64,000 bases of DNA from Streptomyces sp. NBC_01235 (lineage in GTDB: Bacteria > Actinomycetota > Actinomycetes > Streptomycetales > Streptomycetaceae). Below are positions 57,450-64,000 of this stretch, piece by piece; position 1 is the first letter of the stretch, and every line of letters begins with the position of its first letter. Position numbers and translations under genes: made by a program. Where the stretch lies: NCBI RefSeq assembly GCF_035989285.1, contig NZ_CP108513.1, forward strand, positions 5,394,001 through 5,458,000. Direction: 5' to 3'. The notes beneath the pieces were generated by a model. The model was given only the letters and a program-made list of their open reading frames with translations, made no database searches and was not told where the DNA came from.

Positions 57450-58510
57450 GCCACACAGCAGCAGTAGCAGACAAGGCCCCCAGCACGCTGCGAGGCGCCA
57501 GCCTCCCGAGCTGGTCCCCCTGGGCCATCGCCGGCGGCTCGATCGCCCTCGCGATCCTCATCGGTCTCGTCGGCGGCCTGGACAGCAAGGTGCAGTGGGG
57601 CCTGATCGCCGGCCTGCTCTTCGTCTTCGGCACGTTCGGCATCGCCGCGAAGGTGGAAGGCAAGCGCCAGGCCAAGGACCGGGTGGCGACCAGCCTGGTC
57701 TGGGTCGCGTTCATCCTCGCGGTCGTCCCGCTGGTGTCGTTGCTGTGGACGACGATCAAGCGCGGTACGAAGGTCCTCGACGTCTACTTCCTCAGCCACT
57801 CGATGGGCGTGGTCGCCGACTCCGAGCCCGGCGGCGGCATCTACCACGCCATCATCGGCAGCCTGGAGCAGGTCGGCCTGGCCACGGCGATCGGCGCCCC
57901 GATCGGCATCCTGACGGCGATCTACCTGGTGGAGTACGGCCGGGGCAGCCTGGCGAAGGCCGTCACGTTCTTCGTGGACGTCATGACCGGCATCCCCTCC
58001 ATCGTCGCGGGCCTCTTCATCCTCAGCCTCATGCTGATGCTGGACATGCAGCCGTTCGGCTTCGCGGGTTCCCTGGCGCTGGCGATCCTGATGATGCCGG
58101 TCGTCGTACGCTCGACAGAGGAAATGCTGAAGCTGGTCCCGAACGAGCTGCGCGAGGCGTCTCTCGCCCTGGGCGTCCCGAAGTGGCGCACGATCCTGAA
58201 GGTGGTAGTCCCGACGTCGATCGGAGGCATCATCACGGGCGTGATGCTCGCGATCGCCCGTATCGCAGGCGAGACGGCCCCGGTTCTGCTGTTGGTCTTC
58301 GGCAACCCGTTCATCAACAACAACCCCTTCGAGGGTGCGCAGGCGTCGCTCCCGCTGTACATCTACCAGCAGTACTCGCAGAGCGCGGGTTCGACGGCGG
58401 CCTACGACCGTGCCTGGGCGGCGTCACTCACGCTGATCGCCTTCGTGATGATCCTGAACCTGGTGGCTCGCGGCATCGCCCGCTGGAAGGCCCCGAAGAC
58501 CGGTCGCTGA
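57446..58510 (+). CDS. pstA: Phosphate ABC transporter permease PstA
   Basis: This 354-residue permease has six to seven helices and the EAA loop 'REASLALGVPKWRTILKVVVPTSIGG'. The conserved 'GIPSIVAGLFI' and 'GETAPVLLL' segments are typical for PstA. It is translationally coupled to pstC (ATGA) and lies 51 bases before pstB. Confidence 0.95.
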   Translation: MSHTAAVADKAPSTLRGASLPSWSPWAIAGGSIALAILIGLVGGLDSKVQWGLIAGLLFVFGTFGIAAKVEGKRQAKDRVATSLVWVAFILAVVPLVSLLWTTIKRGTKVLDVYFLSHSMGVVADSEPGGGIYHAIIGSLEQVGLATAIGAPIGILTAIYLVEYGRGSLAKAVTFFVDVMTGIPSIVAGLFILSLMLMLDMQPFGFAGSLALAILMMPVVVRSTEEMLKLVPNELREASLALGVPKWRTILKVVVPTSIGGIITGVMLAIARIAGETAPVLLLVFGNPFINNNPFEGAQASLPLYIYQQYSQSAGSTAAYDRAWAASLTLIAFVMILNLVARGIARWKAPKTGR

Positions 58511-58561
58511 CGCGGCCAGACAGCGACTGATCCGTCCGATCGGGAAGTGAAGTAGAAAAAC

Positions 58562-59338
58562 ATGGCCAAGCGAATCGACGTAAGCGGACTCACCGCCTAC
58601 TACGGCGCCCACAAGGCGATCGAGGACATCTCGATGACGGTCGAACCGCGCTCGGTGACGGCCTTCATCGGCCCCTCCGGCTGCGGCAAGTCGACGTTCC
58701 TGCGCACGCTGAACCGCATGCACGAGGTGACCTCCGGCGGCCGGGTCGAGGGCAAGGTGCTCCTGGACGACGAGGACCTGTACGGCGCCGGTGTGGACCC
58801 GGTGTCCGTCCGCCGCGAGGTCGGCATGGTCTTCCAGCGCCCGAACCCCTTCCCCACGATGTCGATCTTCGACAACGTGGCCGCGGGCCTCCGCCTCAAC
58901 GGCGGCTACAAGAAGTCCGAGCTGGCGGACGTCGTCGAGAAGTCCCTCAAGGGCGCGAACCTCTGGAACGAGGTCAAGGACCGCCTGAACAAGCCCGGCT
59001 CGGGCCTGTCCGGCGGCCAGCAGCAGCGACTGTGCATCGCGAGGGCGATCGCGGTGGAGCCGAAGGTCCTGCTGATGGACGAGCCCTGCTCGGCCCTGGA
59101 CCCGATCTCGACCCTCGCCATCGAAGACCTGATCGGCGAGCTGAAGGAACGCTTCACGATCGTCATCGTGACGCACAACATGCAGCAGGCGGCGCGCGTC
59201 TCGGACCGCACGGCCTTCTTCAACCTGGCCGCGGTCGGCCAGCCCGGCAAGCTGATCGAGATCGACGACACGGAGCGCATCTTCTCCAACCCGTCGGTCC
59301 AGGCGACGGAGGACTACATCTCGGGCCGCTTCGGCTGA
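58562..59338 (+). CDS. pstB: Phosphate ABC transporter ATPase PstB
   Basis: This 258-residue ATPase energises phosphate uptake. Motifs: Walker A '[20 protein letters not shown]', Q-loop 'VFQRPNPFP', signature '[16 protein letters not shown]', Walker B '[13 protein letters not shown]' and H-loop '[14 protein letters not shown]', all canonical PstB. GTGAAG-type RBS sequences precede the ATG. A strong terminator follows the gene. Confidence 0.97.
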   Translation: MAKRIDVSGLTAYYGAHKAIEDISMTVEPRSVTAFIGPSGCGKSTFLRTLNRMHEVTSGGRVEGKVLLDDEDLYGAGVDPVSVRREVGMVFQRPNPFPTMSIFDNVAAGLRLNGGYKKSELADVVEKSLKGANLWNEVKDRLNKPGSGLSGGQQQRLCIARAIAVEPKVLLMDEPCSALDPISTLAIEDLIGELKERFTIVIVTHNMQQAARVSDRTAFFNLAAVGQPGKLIEIDDTERIFSNPSVQATEDYISGRFG

Positions 59339-59410
59339 CCCGAACCGACACCTCCGCCACCTCAATACCCCTCGCGGTGCTGCATGGCGGTGCCACCGCG
59401 AGGACGCAAA

Positions 59411-59443
59411 GAGCCCGCCCCCTGGCTCCCAGGGGGCGGGCTC
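59411..59443 (+). terminator. Terminator of the pstSCAB operon
   Basis: GAGCCCGCCCCCTGG (59411-59425) pairs perfectly with CCAGGGGGCGGGCTC (59429-59443) around a CTC loop, 72 bases past pstB. Confidence 0.93.
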
Positions 59444-59689
59444 GCGCTTGCCTCCGGCGGCTGGGCGGGGGTGCGGAGAGACCGCGACGGGGAGGTGGTG
59501 GGGTAGTTACAGGGGCACTGGGACACAGGGGCGCAGAGGACGAAGCCCCCGCAGGAGCTGGACCGAGGGTCCCCTTCGCCCCACCAAGTCGGCCGGACCG
59601 ACAGCACGAACCCCCGGAGCGCAGGGGCGAAGCCCACAAGGATGCCGGAAAAGCCCGCCAGGCGGGCGGGGGCGAAGCCCACGAGGGGT

Positions 59690-59990
59690 TCAGGGGACGA
59701 AGTCCCCGCCCCGGGGGCCGGGGCGAAGCCCCGGAGGCTGGGGGACTCCTCAACCCACCGAGTCGGGCAGGCGGGTGGGCCAACACCCGGGGTGCAGGGG
59801 ACGAAGTGCCCGCCCGGGCCGGGGAGGAGCCCCGGAGGTGGGCGACTCCTCAACCCACCGAGTCGGGCGGGCCGGTGGGCCAACACCCGGGGTGCAGGGG
59901 ACGAAGTCCCCGCCCCGGAGGACCGGGGCGAAGCCCCGGAGGCCGGGGGACTCCTCAACCCACCGAGTCGGGCGGGCCGGTGGGGCAGGG
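59690..59990. repeat. Tandem array of about 100-bp hairpin-rich repeats between pstB and pit
   Basis: The phrase ACTCCTCAACCCACCGAGTC starts at 59745, 59845 and 59950 (periods 100 and 105). Each unit contains three hairpins with short loops: GGGGAC-GAA-GTCCCC, CCGGGGC-GAA-GCCCCGG and CGGGTG-GGCCAA-CACCCG. A more degenerate copy precedes them from about 59690. The rest of the 59444-59992 gap has no supported gene. It lies between the ends of two convergent operons. Confidence 0.85.
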
Positions 59991-59992
59991 GG

Positions 59993-60991
59993 CTACAAAA
60001 ACGCCAGGTCCACGAGCCAGAACGCGCACGCCGCGACCACCCCAGCCGCCGGCATCGTGATGAACCACCCAAGGATGATGTTCTTCGCGACTCCCCACCT
60101 CACGGCGTTGACCCGCTTCGTCGCCCCCACACCCATGATCGCCGACGTGATCACATGCGTCGTGGAGATCGGCGCCTTGAACAGGAACGCCGTCGTGAAC
60201 ATGATCGACGCCCCGGTCGTCTCCGCCGCGAACCCCTGCGGCGGATCAAGCTCAATGATCTTCCGCCCGAGGGTCCGCATGATGCGCCACCCACCCGCAT
60301 ACGTCCCCAGCGACAACATCACCGCACAAGCGATCTTCACCCACACCGGAATCGGGTCGTCGGCACCCTGGACATCCCCGATGACCAACGCCATCACCAC
60401 GATGCCCATCGTCTTCTGCGCGTCCTGCAGACCGTGCCCCAGCGCCATACCCGCCGCGGAAACGGTCTGGGCTATCCGAAAGCCCCGCTTCGCCTTGTGC
60501 GGATTGGCCCGCCGGAACATCCACAAAATAGCCGTCATCACCAGATAACCGATGATAAGTCCCACCACCGGCGAGACGAACATCGGAATGACGACCTTGT
60601 CCAGCACCCCGGACCAGATGACCTCCGTGCCCCCGGCGAGCGCGGCGCCCACCATCCCCCCGAACAGCGCGTGCGAGGACGACGACGGCAACCCGAAGTA
60701 CCACGTGACGAGATTCCAGACGATCGCCCCGATCAACGCGGCGAACAGGATCCCCATCCCCTTCGACCCGTCGGGAGTCTCGATCAGCCCCTTGCTGACG
60801 GTGTGCGCGACGCCACTCCCCAGAAAGGCGCCGGCGAGGTTCATCACAGCGGCCATGGCCAGCGCAGCGCGCGGCGTCAGCGCCCGAGTCGAAACCGACG
60901 TGGCAATGGCGTTCGCCGAGTCGTGAAAGCCGTTCGTATAAGTGAATCCGAGCGCGACGCCAATGGTCACGACCAGAGCAAAGGTGTCCAT
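59993..60991 (-). CDS. pit: Low-affinity inorganic phosphate transporter Pit
   Basis: This 332-residue PiT-family permease (phosphate with divalent metal, proton-driven) has about ten helices in two inverted repeats. The duplicated signature appears as 'TNGFHDSANAIATSVSTRAL' (about 18-37) and, in the second half, 'FKAPISTTHVITSAIMGVG'. 'GLPSSSSHALFGGMVG' is also conserved. ATG 60991 starts 'MDTFALVVTIGVALG'. It follows the DUF47 gene by 7 bases, the standard Pit-accessory order. Confidence 0.93.
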   Translation of the reverse strand: MDTFALVVTIGVALGFTYTNGFHDSANAIATSVSTRALTPRAALAMAAVMNLAGAFLGSGVAHTVSKGLIETPDGSKGMGILFAALIGAIVWNLVTWYFGLPSSSSHALFGGMVGAALAGGTEVIWSGVLDKVVIPMFVSPVVGLIIGYLVMTAILWMFRRANPHKAKRGFRIAQTVSAAGMALGHGLQDAQKTMGIVVMALVIGDVQGADDPIPVWVKIACAVMLSLGTYAGGWRIMRTLGRKIIELDPPQGFAAETTGASIMFTTAFLFKAPISTTHVITSAIMGVGATKRVNAVRWGVAKNIILGWFITMPAAGVVAACAFWLVDLAFL

Positions 60992-60998
60992 GAAGTAC

Positions 60999-61619
60999 TC
61001 AGGACTCCTTGACCGCGATGGTCTCCACCGTGTTGGCCACGTGCTCGAAGGCGTCGGCGGCCTCCTCCAGCACATCCACGATCTGCTTCAGCTTGAGCAC
61101 CTCGATGGCCTCGTACTTGCCGCTGAACAGATGCGCCAGCAGCTTCCGGTGGATCTGGTCGGCCTGGTTCTCGAGCCGGTTGACCTCGATCCAGTACTCG
61201 GTGAGGTTCTCCATGGTCCGCAGGTTCGGCATGGCCTCGGCCGTCAGCTCCGCCGCCCGTGCCAGCACCTCGATCTGCTGCTCGACCCCCTTGGGCAGCT
61301 CCTCCACGTTGTAGAGGACGACCAGGTCGACGGCCTCCTCCATGAAGTCCATGATGTCGTCGAGGGAGGACGCGAGGTTGTAGATGTCCTCACGGTCGAA
61401 GGGCGTGATGAACGAGGAGTTCAGCTGGTGGAAGATCGCGTGCGTGGCATCGTCACCCGCGTGTTCGGCGGCCCGCATACGCTCTGCGATCTCGGCCCGG
61501 CTGGCGGGGTCCGCCCCGAGCAGTTCCATCAGGAGTTTCGAGCCCGTGACGATGTTGTCCGCGGATGCGGCGAACATGTCGTAGAAGCTCGTCTCCCTGG
61601 GGGTCAGACGAAAGCGCAC
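60999..61619 (-). CDS. DUF47 / PhoU-like accessory protein of Pit
   Basis: This 206-residue all-helical protein (PhoU-like fold, DUF47) starts 'MRFRLTPRETSFYDMFAASA' and has the repeated acidic helix motifs 'DREDIYNLASSLDDIMDFME' and 'ENQADQIHRKLLAHLFSGKY' that bind metals in PhoU proteins. DUF47 proteins are encoded next to pit genes and are thought to regulate transport. GTG start with GAGGACC upstream; probably co-transcribed with pit. Confidence 0.92.
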   Translation of the reverse strand: MRFRLTPRETSFYDMFAASADNIVTGSKLLMELLGADPASRAEIAERMRAAEHAGDDATHAIFHQLNSSFITPFDREDIYNLASSLDDIMDFMEEAVDLVVLYNVEELPKGVEQQIEVLARAAELTAEAMPNLRTMENLTEYWIEVNRLENQADQIHRKLLAHLFSGKYEAIEVLKLKQIVDVLEEAADAFEHVANTVETIAVKES

Positions 61620-61785
61620 GTGGGGTCCTCAAGATGCATCGGTTTCGGTCAGGCTGATGCTAGGCGCATCATCCGGCCACGGCTAATGGGCCGTCCCCCA
61701 GTGTCGCCCATCAGCCAGAGCGTCCGGCAGGGGGGCGACCGGCGAAGTCCCTGCCGGGGCCGTATACCCGCCAAAGTTCGGTACC

Positions 61786-61806
61786 ATATACCCAGTAGGG
61801 GTATAT
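61786..61806. promoter_or_regulatory. CsoR operator
   Basis: ATATACCC (61786-61793) and GGGTATAT (61799-61806) are perfect arms around AGTAG, the typical CsoR-binding pattern. A further half site GTATACCC lies near 61762. It is 28 bases before the csoR start, so the gene is likely autoregulated by copper. Confidence 0.88.
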
Positions 61807-61834
61807 GTCGGGAGCTGGAGCGCTGGAGGACAAG

Positions 61835-62197
61835 ATGACGACCACCGAGGCCGGCGCGCAAGCCCCCGCCCCCGACCCCTCGGCCGAACCGGACCACACT
61901 CCCGGAACGGGAACGGTCCACGGCTACCACAAGCAGAAGGACGAGCACCTCAAGCGCCTGCGCCGCATCGAGGGCCAGATCCGCGGCCTGCAACGCATGG
62001 TCGACGAGGACACCTACTGCATCGACATACTCACCCAGGTGTCCGCCTCCACCAAGGCCCTGCAGTCCTTCGCGCTGCAACTCCTGGAGGAACACCTGCG
62101 CCACTGCGTCGCCGACGCGGCCGTCAAGGGCGGCGCCGAGATCGACGCGAAGGTGGAGGAAGCGACCAAGGCGATCGGCCGCCTACTGCGTACCTGA
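61835..62197 (+). CDS. csoR: Copper-sensing repressor CsoR
   Basis: CsoR is a tetrameric helical repressor released from DNA by Cu(I). This 120-residue protein has the family core 'KRLRRIEGQIRGLQRMVDEDTYCIDILTQ' and the Cu(I) ligands Cys62, His87 and Cys91 (in 'YCIDIL' and 'EEHLRHC'). ATG 61835 with GGAGGA upstream is chosen; the longer frame begins within the operator region. The N-terminus (1-30) is a disordered Ala/Pro tail, usual in Streptomyces CsoR. No copper exporter is in the window, so it probably acts elsewhere too. Confidence 0.95.
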   Translation: MTTTEAGAQAPAPDPSAEPDHTPGTGTVHGYHKQKDEHLKRLRRIEGQIRGLQRMVDEDTYCIDILTQVSASTKALQSFALQLLEEHLRHCVADAAVKGGAEIDAKVEEATKAIGRLLRT

Positions 62198-62413
62198 CCC
62201 GCCGGAGCCGGGTGAGCCGGAGCCGGAACCACCACGCGCCGGCCGCTCCTCGGCCCGTTCCTCGCCCACCCGCAGCACCTGATCGATGCTCTCCAGACTG
62301 AGTCGTTCCTCCCCGGCCGCCGAGGCCGCGATGATCAGCTCCCCGCACAGCTCTATCTCGGCGAGGGCCACGTGGTCCTGAACTGCCGTACCGCCGCCCG
62401 GAGCCACGCGCAT
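62183..62413 (-). CDS. Small conserved protein convergent to csoR
   Basis: This protein of about 76 residues starts 'MRVAPGGGTAVQDHVALAEI' and contains a helical core 'ALAEIELCGELIIAASAAGE' and 'RLSLESIDQVLRV', then a Gly/Ser/Pro-rich tail. GAGG lies near the start; GTG 62416 and GTG 62407 are alternative starts. Its end overlaps csoR's end by 15 bases. It looks like a conserved Streptomyces small protein of unknown function. Confidence 0.65.
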   Translation of the reverse strand: MRVAPGGGTAVQDHVALAEIELCGELIIAASAAGEERLSLESIDQVLRVGEERAEERPARGGSGSGSPGSGGSGTQ

Positions 62414-62533
62414 CACCTCGTCTCTGCCGTCACCGGCTTCCTAGAGTAGGGAGCGCTATACACCGCGCGCATGGCACGGACGGGCTAGTCCTTGTGCCTA
62501 CCCTGTGGCTGAATCTGTCCGTTCGGAGTGACT

Positions 62534-63370
62534 TCACTCCTGCGCGATCCGCCCCGCGTAGATGTCCCCGGCGGCCGGCAGCCGCACGTCGACAGGCGCC
62601 CCGAAGTCGTACAACAAGGTCGTGGAGGCGACGGCGACAGCCTCCTTCTGCTGCCCGTTGACGAAACTGAACCGGTGCCGGACCTTCCGGATGCGCCCAT
62701 CATCGTCGAGGTAGACGTCGAAGGGCACCCGAACCGTGGCGAACCCTTTCGCCGCCGCCCGCAGCGCGTCCCGTCCCTCCGCGGACGCGTCCTCGGCGGC
62801 CACCGCCAGATCGGCGGTCCCGCGATAGTGCCGCACCGCCGTCCCGGCCACCTCGGTCCTCCCGACGTACGTCGCCGTACGCGTCCCCCGCAGCACCTCG
62901 GCGGCGGCGAACGGATCGGTGGCCCCGCCGGTCACCAGGTTCCCGTCGGACAGGGTCGCCGTCTCCACCCGCACCCACTTGTCGTCCGGCACCCCGGCAC
63001 CCCGGTTCTTCATGAACAGGGCGCCGGGCGCGAGGAGTTCGGTGATCGGCCGGTGCTCACTGGTCCCGGCCGGATCCTGCGGCAACAGCACCTTCAACTC
63101 CCCGCGCTGCTTGCGGTAGTCGTAGACCCCCTGGCCCCGGATGGTCACCCGGGTCCCGCCGGTGGCCATCTCCATCGACGTACGGGCCTTCGACGTGCCC
63201 GCCTCGACGAGGGTGTCGGCGGCCCGGTGCAACGTCGCCACGGGATCGGCCGCCCGGCCGTCCTCGGCGGCGGCACCGCCCCCGGAACACCCGGCGGCAC
63301 ACGCACAGATCCCCGCCACGACCCCCGAAAGGACCGCCGCACCCACTCGCCTGCGCTGCCGCTCCGCCAT
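62534..63370 (-). CDS. Exported lipoprotein (LppX/LprG-like)
   Basis: This 278-residue protein has a signal peptide with lipobox near 'CACAAGCSGG' (Cys about 28). The mature part (about 45-278) has the beta-rich pattern of LppX/LprG-type lipid-binding lipoproteins: 'LVEAGTSKARTSMEMATGGT', 'YVGRTEVAGTAVRHYRGTAD', 'VPFDVYLDDDGRIRKVRH'. It should sit on the outer face of the membrane. ATG 63370 is used; the longer frame is not supported. Ligand unknown. Confidence 0.75.
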   Translation of the reverse strand: MAERQRRRVGAAVLSGVVAGICACAAGCSGGGAAAEDGRAADPVATLHRAADTLVEAGTSKARTSMEMATGGTRVTIRGQGVYDYRKQRGELKVLLPQDPAGTSEHRPITELLAPGALFMKNRGAGVPDDKWVRVETATLSDGNLVTGGATDPFAAAEVLRGTRTATYVGRTEVAGTAVRHYRGTADLAVAAEDASAEGRDALRAAAKGFATVRVPFDVYLDDDGRIRKVRHRFSFVNGQQKEAVAVASTTLLYDFGAPVDVRLPAAGDIYAGRIAQE

Positions 63371-63512
63371 GGCCTGTCTACCCCCAGCCGGTACGTCCGT
63401 CACGGGCCCCGTGTCGTTCCGCTTAACGACGGGTGGGTGCCCCCGTCACGCGGGACAGAAGGCTTGCGACCGCCATACGGGTCCTTTACCGAACCTGGGT
63501 AGCGTTGTCTGC

Positions 63513-63683
63513 GTGACGCAGCAGGACGGCTCGGATCATCCCCGCGACGAGGGGGACCACAGCACCATGACCGTCGAACAGGGCCGCTTCTGCCTGGCCC
63601 GCTGCACCTGCGGCTGGCGCGGCCCGGCCCGCAGAGCGAGAAGCATGGCCAGAACGGACGCGGAGAGCCACATTCGCGGCTGA
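63513..63683 (+). CDS. Small cysteine-containing conserved protein
   Basis: A GTG opens a 56-residue frame starting 'MTQQDGSDHPRDEGDHSTMT' and including 'GRFCLARCTCGWRGPARRAR', with three cysteines spaced like a zinc knuckle (C-x3-C-x-C). TAGCGT lies about 13 bases upstream, suggesting leaderless expression. Similar small Cys-x-Cys-Gly-Trp proteins occur in Streptomyces. Function unknown. Confidence 0.6.
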   Translation: MTQQDGSDHPRDEGDHSTMTVEQGRFCLARCTCGWRGPARRARSMARTDAESHIRG

Positions 63684-63800
63684 CCGGCTGATGTCACGGA
63701 CGTCACCGTTCCGTCACCGCCGACCCTCGGCGGAACCCGTGGTCCCATGACCCCGTCTCGCTCCATGAAGCCGACGGCGGTCGAGGGAAGGCGCAACACC

Positions 63801-64000
63801 ATGGAACGGCGTACGTTCATCGCAGGCGGCACGGCAGCGGTCACGGCGGCAATGACCGCGTGCAAGGCGACCGGGGGCAGCGCGAGCGACTCCTCGGCCA
63901 CCGGGCAGACCGGCACCAACAGTTCCCTCAGCAACACCAGCGCCGCCGCCCCCGCCAACTGGACCGCGCTGGCCCGCGACCTGGACGGCACCCTGGTCCG
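63801..64000 (+). CDS. FAD-binding oxidoreductase, Tat-exported (5' part only)
   Basis: The gene runs off the window. The first residues 'MERRTFIAGGTAAVTAAMTA' contain a twin arginine followed by a hydrophobic stretch and a possible lipobox cysteine ('MTACKA'), so the product is probably Tat-exported and may be a lipoprotein. A Ser/Thr linker follows, then 'NWTALARDLDGTLVR', the beginning typical of FAD-linked oxidoreductases of the berberine-bridge/PCMH type. In-frame ATGs at 63747 and 63765 are alternatives. Confidence 0.65.
   Translation, partial: MERRTFIAGGTAAVTAAMTACKATGGSASDSSATGQTGTNSSLSNTSAAAPANWTALARDLDGTLV

Noticed and set aside
59444..59992. Possible CRISPR array between pstB and pit
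   Set aside because: The units repeat along nearly their whole 100-bp length, so there are no variable spacers; they form hairpins instead.

Overview
The window is about 64 kb of chromosomal DNA from a Streptomyces species. The base composition is very high in G+C, third codon positions are almost always G or C, GTG starts are common, and several recognisable proteins are typical of this genus: the c-di-GMP-dependent anti-sigma factor RsiG, the nitrogen regulator GlnR, the nickel regulator Nur, mycothiol synthase MshD, the developmental regulators DevA/DevB, and CsoR. From memory, gene order resembles the central conserved core of S. coelicolor (roughly SCO4190 down to SCO4133), with extra genes inserted. 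No rRNA, tRNA or CRISPR array was seen.

Layout. 1-6.0 kb: a mycothiol-dependent isomerase-like protein, a quinone reductase with an unusual repeat insertion, its divergent TetR regulator with a clear operator, a HelD/HelR-type RNA-polymerase helicase and a HAD protein. 6.0-6.2 kb: the 3' stub of a TnpB (IS200/IS605) element with its end hairpin. 6.2-13.8 kb: a regulatory island with three paralogous GntR regulators (two matching DevA and DevE), two paralogous tiny membrane proteins, a HAD phosphatase (DevB), a two-domain APH-type kinase and a GNAT protein. 13.8-31.1 kb: mostly core genes (Eis-like acetyltransferase, RsiG, Dtd, YgfZ, Nur, a heme-binding FABP-like protein, a sulfurtransferase operon with a Cys/Arg leader peptide, MoaD-like protein, GlnR, a LacI regulator) ending with an HtrA protease and the CssRS-like secretion-stress two-component system. 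31.1-39.4 kb: accessory genes (a toxin/antitoxin-like pair, an XRE-DUF397-DUF397 cassette with a divergent small-gene pair, a secreted pectate lyase-pectinesterase fusion, an orphan response regulator, an ABC exporter, and two tandem 44-residue lysine-rich basic proteins). 39.4-50.8 kb: a secreted 5'-nucleotidase, MshD, then two divergent ABC systems, one led by an ECF sigma/anti-sigma pair and one led by a YtrA-type GntR repressor with a perfect 17-bp inverted repeat. 50.8-61.7 kb: a phosphate/polyphosphate island (ppk, CHAD protein, Nudix hydrolase, PHO-box-controlled pstSCAB, then convergent pit and a PhoU-like DUF47 gene). 61.7-64 kb: CsoR with its operator, a small conserved protein, lipoproteins and the start of a Tat-exported FAD-binding protein.

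How the parts work together. The phosphate genes form one physiological unit: high-affinity uptake (Pst), low-affinity uptake (Pit with DUF47) and polyphosphate handling (Ppk, CHAD, Nudix). RsiG and the Dev regulators tie the left half to the sporulation programme. GlnR, Nur and CsoR add nitrogen, nickel and copper control. Two recurring themes stand out. First, many regulator genes look leaderless, with a TAnnnT hexamer exactly 12 to 7 bases before the start codon. Second, four core proteins carry in-frame short tandem-repeat expansions. The strongest candidates for something undescribed are the triplicated Dev-like module with its tiny membrane partners and kinase/phosphatase pair, the tandem basic mini-proteins, and the roughly 100-bp hairpin repeat array between pstB and pit.
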